A DNA stretch of 64,000 nucleotides from Pseudorasbora parva (taxonomy: Eukaryota > Chordata > Actinopteri > Cypriniformes > Gobionidae): NCBI RefSeq assembly GCF_024679245.1, contig NC_090183.1, positions 23,425,855-23,489,854 of the forward strand, in the 5' to 3' direction. The position numbers were made by a program, and so were the translations under genes. The number at the start of each line of letters is the position of its first letter. Position 1 is the first letter of the stretch. The notes beneath the pieces were generated by a model. The model searched no databases. It saw only the letters and a program-made list of their open reading frames with translations, and was not told the origin of the DNA. Of the stretch, positions 60,447 to 64,000 are shown piece after piece.

Positions 60447-61893
60447 TCAGGACTGTCCGCAGATCAGCCCTGCCCCTCGAAGGCCTCGTCTGAGAGCGCC
60501 GCCCCTCGTCCCCGCGCTGAGGGGGAGCCCGAGCGGCGACGCTCTGCCTTTGTTGTGCCCTGTGAGCTGAGCTCGTACTCGGCTTGGGCTGCCTGATGTC
60601 AGCGGCAGCCCCAGGGTCCTGGACTCGGAGAGGGAGAAACTGCTTCAGCGCCGCAGCTTGTTTCTTTGACTCCTGGAACCTCTCGGTGACAGTGTGTACT
60701 GCGTCACCGAAGAGGCCACCAGGAGACAGCGGCGCGTCGAGCAGAAAGCTCTTCTCCCTCTCTTTGATTTCGGTGGGGTTGAGCCATAAATGTCTCTCCG
60801 TAGCCACCAATGCTGCCATCGAGCGGCCAACACATCTGGCCGTCTCTTTGGTGGCCCGGAGAGTTAGATCGGCTGCCGTTCTGAGCTCATTTATGACGTC
60901 ACCCCCCACTTCATCGCGTCCATCTAGATCCCTGAGCAGGTCAGCCTGATAAGCCTGCATAATTGCCATGGTGTGAAGGCATGCAGCAGCCTGACCTGCC
61001 GCCGAGTACGCTTTGCCCACCAGTGCCGACGTTGTTTTCAATGGTCTGGTGGGCAAAGTCGGGGCCTTTAGGGACGATGCCGAGGAAGGCGAGAGATGGC
61101 TCGCAAGCGTCTCTTCTACCTTTGGCATCGCCCCATAACCGTAGTGCTTCAGCCCCATGATGTTACTATAGACCGTAGTCTGAGGGCTGAACACACGGTA
61201 TGATGCCGGTCTCTTCCATGATGTTGCCACCTCGGTGTGCAAATCATGGAAGAATGGCAGGCCCCGCCGCTGAGGTTCTGAAGCGCGAGCGGGCAGGAAT
61301 CTTTCGTCTAATTTACTAGAACGTCTCTTTCCTGCCTCAGATCTTTCTACGGGCCAGTCAATATTTAATCTGGCCACGGCTCGCGTTAGAACCTCAACGA
61401 GCTCATCACTCGCAGGAGACTGAAGTGGCGAATCTTCAGTCGCGATGCTCTCAACGTCCACCTCCTCGGAGCTGGATAGTTGGAGCACCGGCGGCTCTCT
61501 CGGGGGGGAAGAAACCGCAATGCGTGCTTCCAAGCCCCGAGAAGAACCGCTGGATGGAGCGGGTGAGGGCAGAGATAAGGCAGCGCCCGTCTCAAACCCC
61601 TCCGCAACATCCAATTGTGAACCCCACGACTGCAGCCTCCGCTCTGCCTCGGCAGCAGCGGGACCAGAGCCGCGGGGAACACGAGCCGAGGCACCCTCCT
61701 CGAAGAGTGCCCGGCGGGAGCGCAGCGTTCTCAGTGGCATACGCTCACAGTGCTCGCAAGCAGCCCCCTCGAGGGCTGCCTGGGCATGCTGCGCTCCCAA
61801 GCAGGCAACACAAAGAGAGTGTGTATCCCCACTCGTGATGTAGCGTGGGCAGGGATGAACACACCTCTTAAAGTTACTGCTTTCGCTCGCCAT
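60415..61893 (-). CDS. DIRS gag-like protein
   Basis: 492 residues from the ATG at 61893 (MASESSNFKRCVHPCPRY); an in-frame ATG further upstream at 62028 lies at the terminal repeat border and is less likely. The N-terminal part has a Cys/His cluster (CVHPCPRY, LCVACLGAQH, ACEHCERM) that may be a zinc-binding fold. A Glu/Ser-rich linker follows, then the conserved gag core (SDELVEVLTRAVARL, KLDERFLPAR, PFFHDLHTEVATSWKRP, GYGAMPKVEETLASHL), a helical part and a basic tail ending KKASSKRS. It presumably binds the element RNA. The stop TGA at 60417-60415 is followed in the same frame by the open stretch that leads into the recombinase. Gag of DIRS elements is poorly conserved, so function rests on position and the resemblance to the fragment at 17540-18195. 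Confidence 0.85.
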   Translation of the reverse strand: MASESSNFKRCVHPCPRYITSGDTHSLCVACLGAQHAQAALEGAACEHCERMPLRTLRSRRALFEEGASARVPRGSGPAAAEAERRLQSWGSQLDVAEGFETGAALSLPSPAPSSGSSRGLEARIAVSSPPREPPVLQLSSSEEVDVESIATEDSPLQSPASDELVEVLTRAVARLNIDWPVERSEAGKRRSSKLDERFLPARASEPQRRGLPFFHDLHTEVATSWKRPASYRVFSPQTTVYSNIMGLKHYGYGAMPKVEETLASHLSPSSASSLKAPTLPTRPLKTTSALVGKAYSAAGQAAACLHTMAIMQAYQADLLRDLDGRDEVGGDVINELRTAADLTLRATKETARCVGRSMAALVATERHLWLNPTEIKEREKSFLLDAPLSPGGLFGDAVHTVTERFQESKKQAAALKQFLPLRVQDPGAAADIRQPKPSTSSAHRAQQRQSVAARAPPQRGDEGRRSQTRPSRGRADLRTVLIAKKASSKRS

Positions 61894-62028
61894 TTCTCTA
61901 TCTATTTTATTTTCTCTTTTTTGTAAAATATATGGAATATTTAACAAAGGGTGGAAAAACTCTTTCAATAGACAGACAAAAACACCAAATAGACAGACAG
62001 GTTCACACAGATCGCTTACTGAAGGCAC

Positions 62029-62188
62029 AGAAGCTAGTTCCTGTTTGTTTTCACGGACGTTTTATAGCTTCCGGTCGATGACGTCATCACGCCGACGATC
62101 GATCTTTTTTCCGATGGAATGGTTCTACAGGCGCTTCACGACGCATTAACGCAGAGGCGTTCTCACAGCGTTTCGACGCAGCTCGAGT
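62029..62188. repeat. DIRS inverted terminal repeat, 5' side
   Basis: The partner of 56893-57045. It includes AGCTAGTTCCTGTTTGTTTT and ends near CTCACAGCG. It should contain the promoter for the element's transcript, but no core promoter motif was identified. Confidence 0.92.
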
Positions 62189-62651
62189 TCCCCGAAAGGG
62201 AACAGAAAATATTTAAAGGTGCACTATGCAACTTTCCATCCACTAGAGGGCTCCTATTCAAAACAAACAAAGGCGTAGTTTGATGACGTCAGGTTTGAGC
62301 TCAGTATCTTGCAAGGGGGTAATCTAGCACTCAGAAAGCGTTCCACCCATAGCACCCATTGCTAACCAAGCCATCAACTGCTGTTAGCATCCCATTGACT
62401 CCCATTCATTTTTGAGTCACTTTGACAGGGAATAACTTTACATCAGAGGCGTTTGAAGACTCCATTTGTCTATTGTTTATTTCTAAAGAAACATGACAAT
62501 GCATAAATGGCTCCATTACCTTGTATCTTACACTATCGCCCCGTAGAAGCTGTTTTTGTAAAAATAGGCTAACGATTGCGTCATAACCAACGCGACTCTG
62601 TTGCACAGTTGAGAAATTACCGTATAGACAGGAGGAGACGCTCAGAAACAA

Positions 62652-62966
62652 TCTTTTACTGTCTATGAGGCAGTCGGGGGGACGTGGAGACATAAAGTCC
62701 GATTAAGTTAAGGGAGAAGAATGGGGAGAAGCTGACAGTGAGCCAAAAGCAACGGGAGAAAATATTTAAACAACGTGATTCAGGTTTCACTTTCCAGAAG
62801 ACCTACAACTGTCAGACAGGAGGCTCACGTCACATCTACGTCGTCAAGCTCAGTTTCAGCCTGCGCAGTACGCTCAGCTATCAGGAAGTGAGTGCCTCTG
62901 ATTGGCCTCATTTTTCCGCCGTTGAAGTCAATGGGATAGCTCTCTCCATTTCTTTTACTGTCTATG
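62652..62966. repeat. Shared ~315-bp module, copy 2
   Basis: Begins TCTTTTACTGTCTATGAGGC and ends TCTTTTACTGTCTATG, so the first and last 16 bases are identical direct repeats. Its partner is at 53716-54027 in an unrelated host element. Confidence 0.8.
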
Positions 62967-63262
62967 GTATCTTGGGACATGTGATCTTCACTTCCCAGCC
63001 GGTGGAAAATAGGACTCGGGCAGAAATAATATACATGGATGCGGTTATTAACGTTACTGTAGTGTAAAGCAGAGCAGGACCGAGTGTTGTGGAGCTGAGC
63101 ACGGCTGCTGGAGTGATTGTTATACAAACACATGGCTCGCGAACACCGGGACTTTTATTTTGACAGGACGGGAGACAGTCGCCGGGCGCCTGCACTATTT
63201 GCGCTTTTCCGGTCATGAGTATAAGGTAAAGCTCTGTTTATCATATTAGATACATTTAAGTG

Positions 63263-63659
63263 CACTGTAAAAAATTATTTAGAAAAAAAGTTACCTGGTT
63301 GCCTTAAAATTTTGAGTTCATTGAAATTAAAATTTTGAGTTAATACAATGAACATTTTTTGAGATTCGACAACCTTTATTAAAATATTATTAAAAGATTT
63401 TGTAAGCATATTGGGTAATTATGTGTTTGTTATTTCTGATGACGCAGTGAAACATGCCAAATTGTGCTATTTTCCTGATTTATCACATTTTTGATGTGGT
63501 TCAGATACAAAAATATTTTGAGTTTCTATTTATTAAACAAATTTCCTTCATTGTATCAACTCAAATTTTTAATTTCAATAAACTCAAAATTTTAATGCAA
63601 CCAGGTTACTTACTTTTTTAAGTTAAACCAACAAAAACCAACACAAATTTTTTACAGTG
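63263..63659. mobile_element. CACTG-ended MITE, copy 4
   Basis: A 397-bp full copy with ends CACTGTAAAAAA and TTTTTTACAGTG. It interrupts the element at 62212-63974 at a place where the copy at 39937 is uninterrupted (near 40250), which shows it inserted later. Confidence 0.85.
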
Positions 63660-64000
63660 TGTGTTTAAACTGACGTCATGACATTACTCTGTGCGTTCAC
63701 TCGGCGCTGCTGTGACGTTCACACTGCTAAGAGAAAAACGCTTCTGCCAAATAAAACCGAGGGTAACGCAGATATGACGCAATTGACAGGCGACTCGCTC
63801 AAGCGCTATGCTGAAACGTCCCGGTCTTTAGTTAAAATAGCAATTTTCTCACAATTTACAAATAGTTGGAAACATTTGGGATATTGTAAGTACTCAACTG
63901 AACAAAATATATAATACTGGCCTAGTGGTTTTTGGATATTTTAATGCAAAAATACTACATAGTGCACCTTTAATAATCATTTTATATATATAATATATGT

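Larger units (their letters stand above)
56844..62203 (-). mobile_element. Complete DIRS-type tyrosine-recombinase retrotransposon
   Basis: A 5.36-kb element coding on the minus strand, in order gag (60415-61893), RT/RNase H/methyltransferase-like (58257-60446) and tyrosine recombinase (57256-58410). It has no LTRs and no DDE integrase. The outer parts are inverted terminal repeats of about 150 bases (56893-57045 and 62029-62188). An internal complementary region at 57095-57195 matches both extreme ends. AAC stands at each outer edge and inside the complementary region. These are the defining features of the DIRS order, which integrates via a circular intermediate and a tyrosine recombinase. 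No stop interrupts the domains, so the copy may be young. It sits in a cfap52 intron in the sense orientation, 241 bases from an exon. DNA here is much richer in G+C than the surroundings. Confidence 0.93.
62212..63974 (-). mobile_element. TTAAAGGTGCACTATG-ended element with two insertions
   Basis: Left end TTTAAAGGTGCACTATGCAA and right end ACTACATAGTGCACCTTTAA. It begins eight bases beyond the DIRS edge. From the right end inwards it matches the element at 39937-40550. It carries the shared module at 62652-62966 and a CACTG-ended MITE at 63263-63659, which the copy at 39937 lacks. Confidence 0.8.

Noticed and set aside
61425..61843. Two plus-strand open frames of about 135 codons
   Set aside because: Antisense shadows of the DIRS gag frame, with no motif.

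Overview
This window looks like vertebrate nuclear DNA, most likely from a teleost and probably a cyprinid. Two split host genes are recognisable, with GT/AG exon borders. The rest is mostly low-GC sequence filled with fish-type DNA transposons, LINE and SINE pieces and long (AT)n, (CA)n and (CT)n tracts. No virus, bacterial-type operon or CRISPR array was seen.

Host genes, both on the minus strand. The last five coding exons of cfap52 (WDR16, an axonemal WD-repeat protein) lie at 56602-49353, with the rest of the gene beyond the right edge. Downstream in the same orientation, usp43 (ubiquitin carboxyl-terminal hydrolase 43) begins with its ATG at 43830. Exon 1 (43830-43240) carries the catalytic Cys box and exon 2 (31739-31590) the QHDA segment. 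No further usp43 exon was recognised to the left, so 1-31589 is probably intron 2 in whole or part. The cfap52-usp43 order matches the known vertebrate neighbourhood, which supports both names. A CpG-rich stretch around usp43 exon 1 is the likely promoter.

Mobile DNA, left to right. 1-3.5 kb: a decayed Tc1-like transposon, then a purine-rich minisatellite split by a hAT-type element with an 8-bp target duplication. 5.7-16.4 kb: a CACTG-ended element family, an L1-type LINE 3' end, a tRNA-derived SINE piece, a TAA-flanked MITE, a 1.2-kb TTAA-flanked element and a Tc1 transposase fragment. 17.4-21.3 kb: two members of a fold-back family, one holding a DIRS-type gag fragment and the other holding two nested MITEs. 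24-33 kb: a second TTAA-element copy, nested Tc1/MITE structures and many elements ending in TTAAAGG. 33-43 kb: a LINE 3' end, more MITEs and microsatellites. 45.6-48.5 kb, between the genes: long palindromes and a third TTAA-element copy.

The most striking feature is an apparently complete DIRS-type tyrosine-recombinase retrotransposon at 56844-62203, in a cfap52 intron and in the same orientation as the gene. It has open gag, RT/RNase H/methyltransferase-like and tyrosine recombinase frames, inverted terminal repeats, and an internal complementary region matching both outer ends. Immediately beyond it, 62212-63974 is a TIR element with two further insertions.

All names rest on reading motifs and repeats by eye; no database search was possible.
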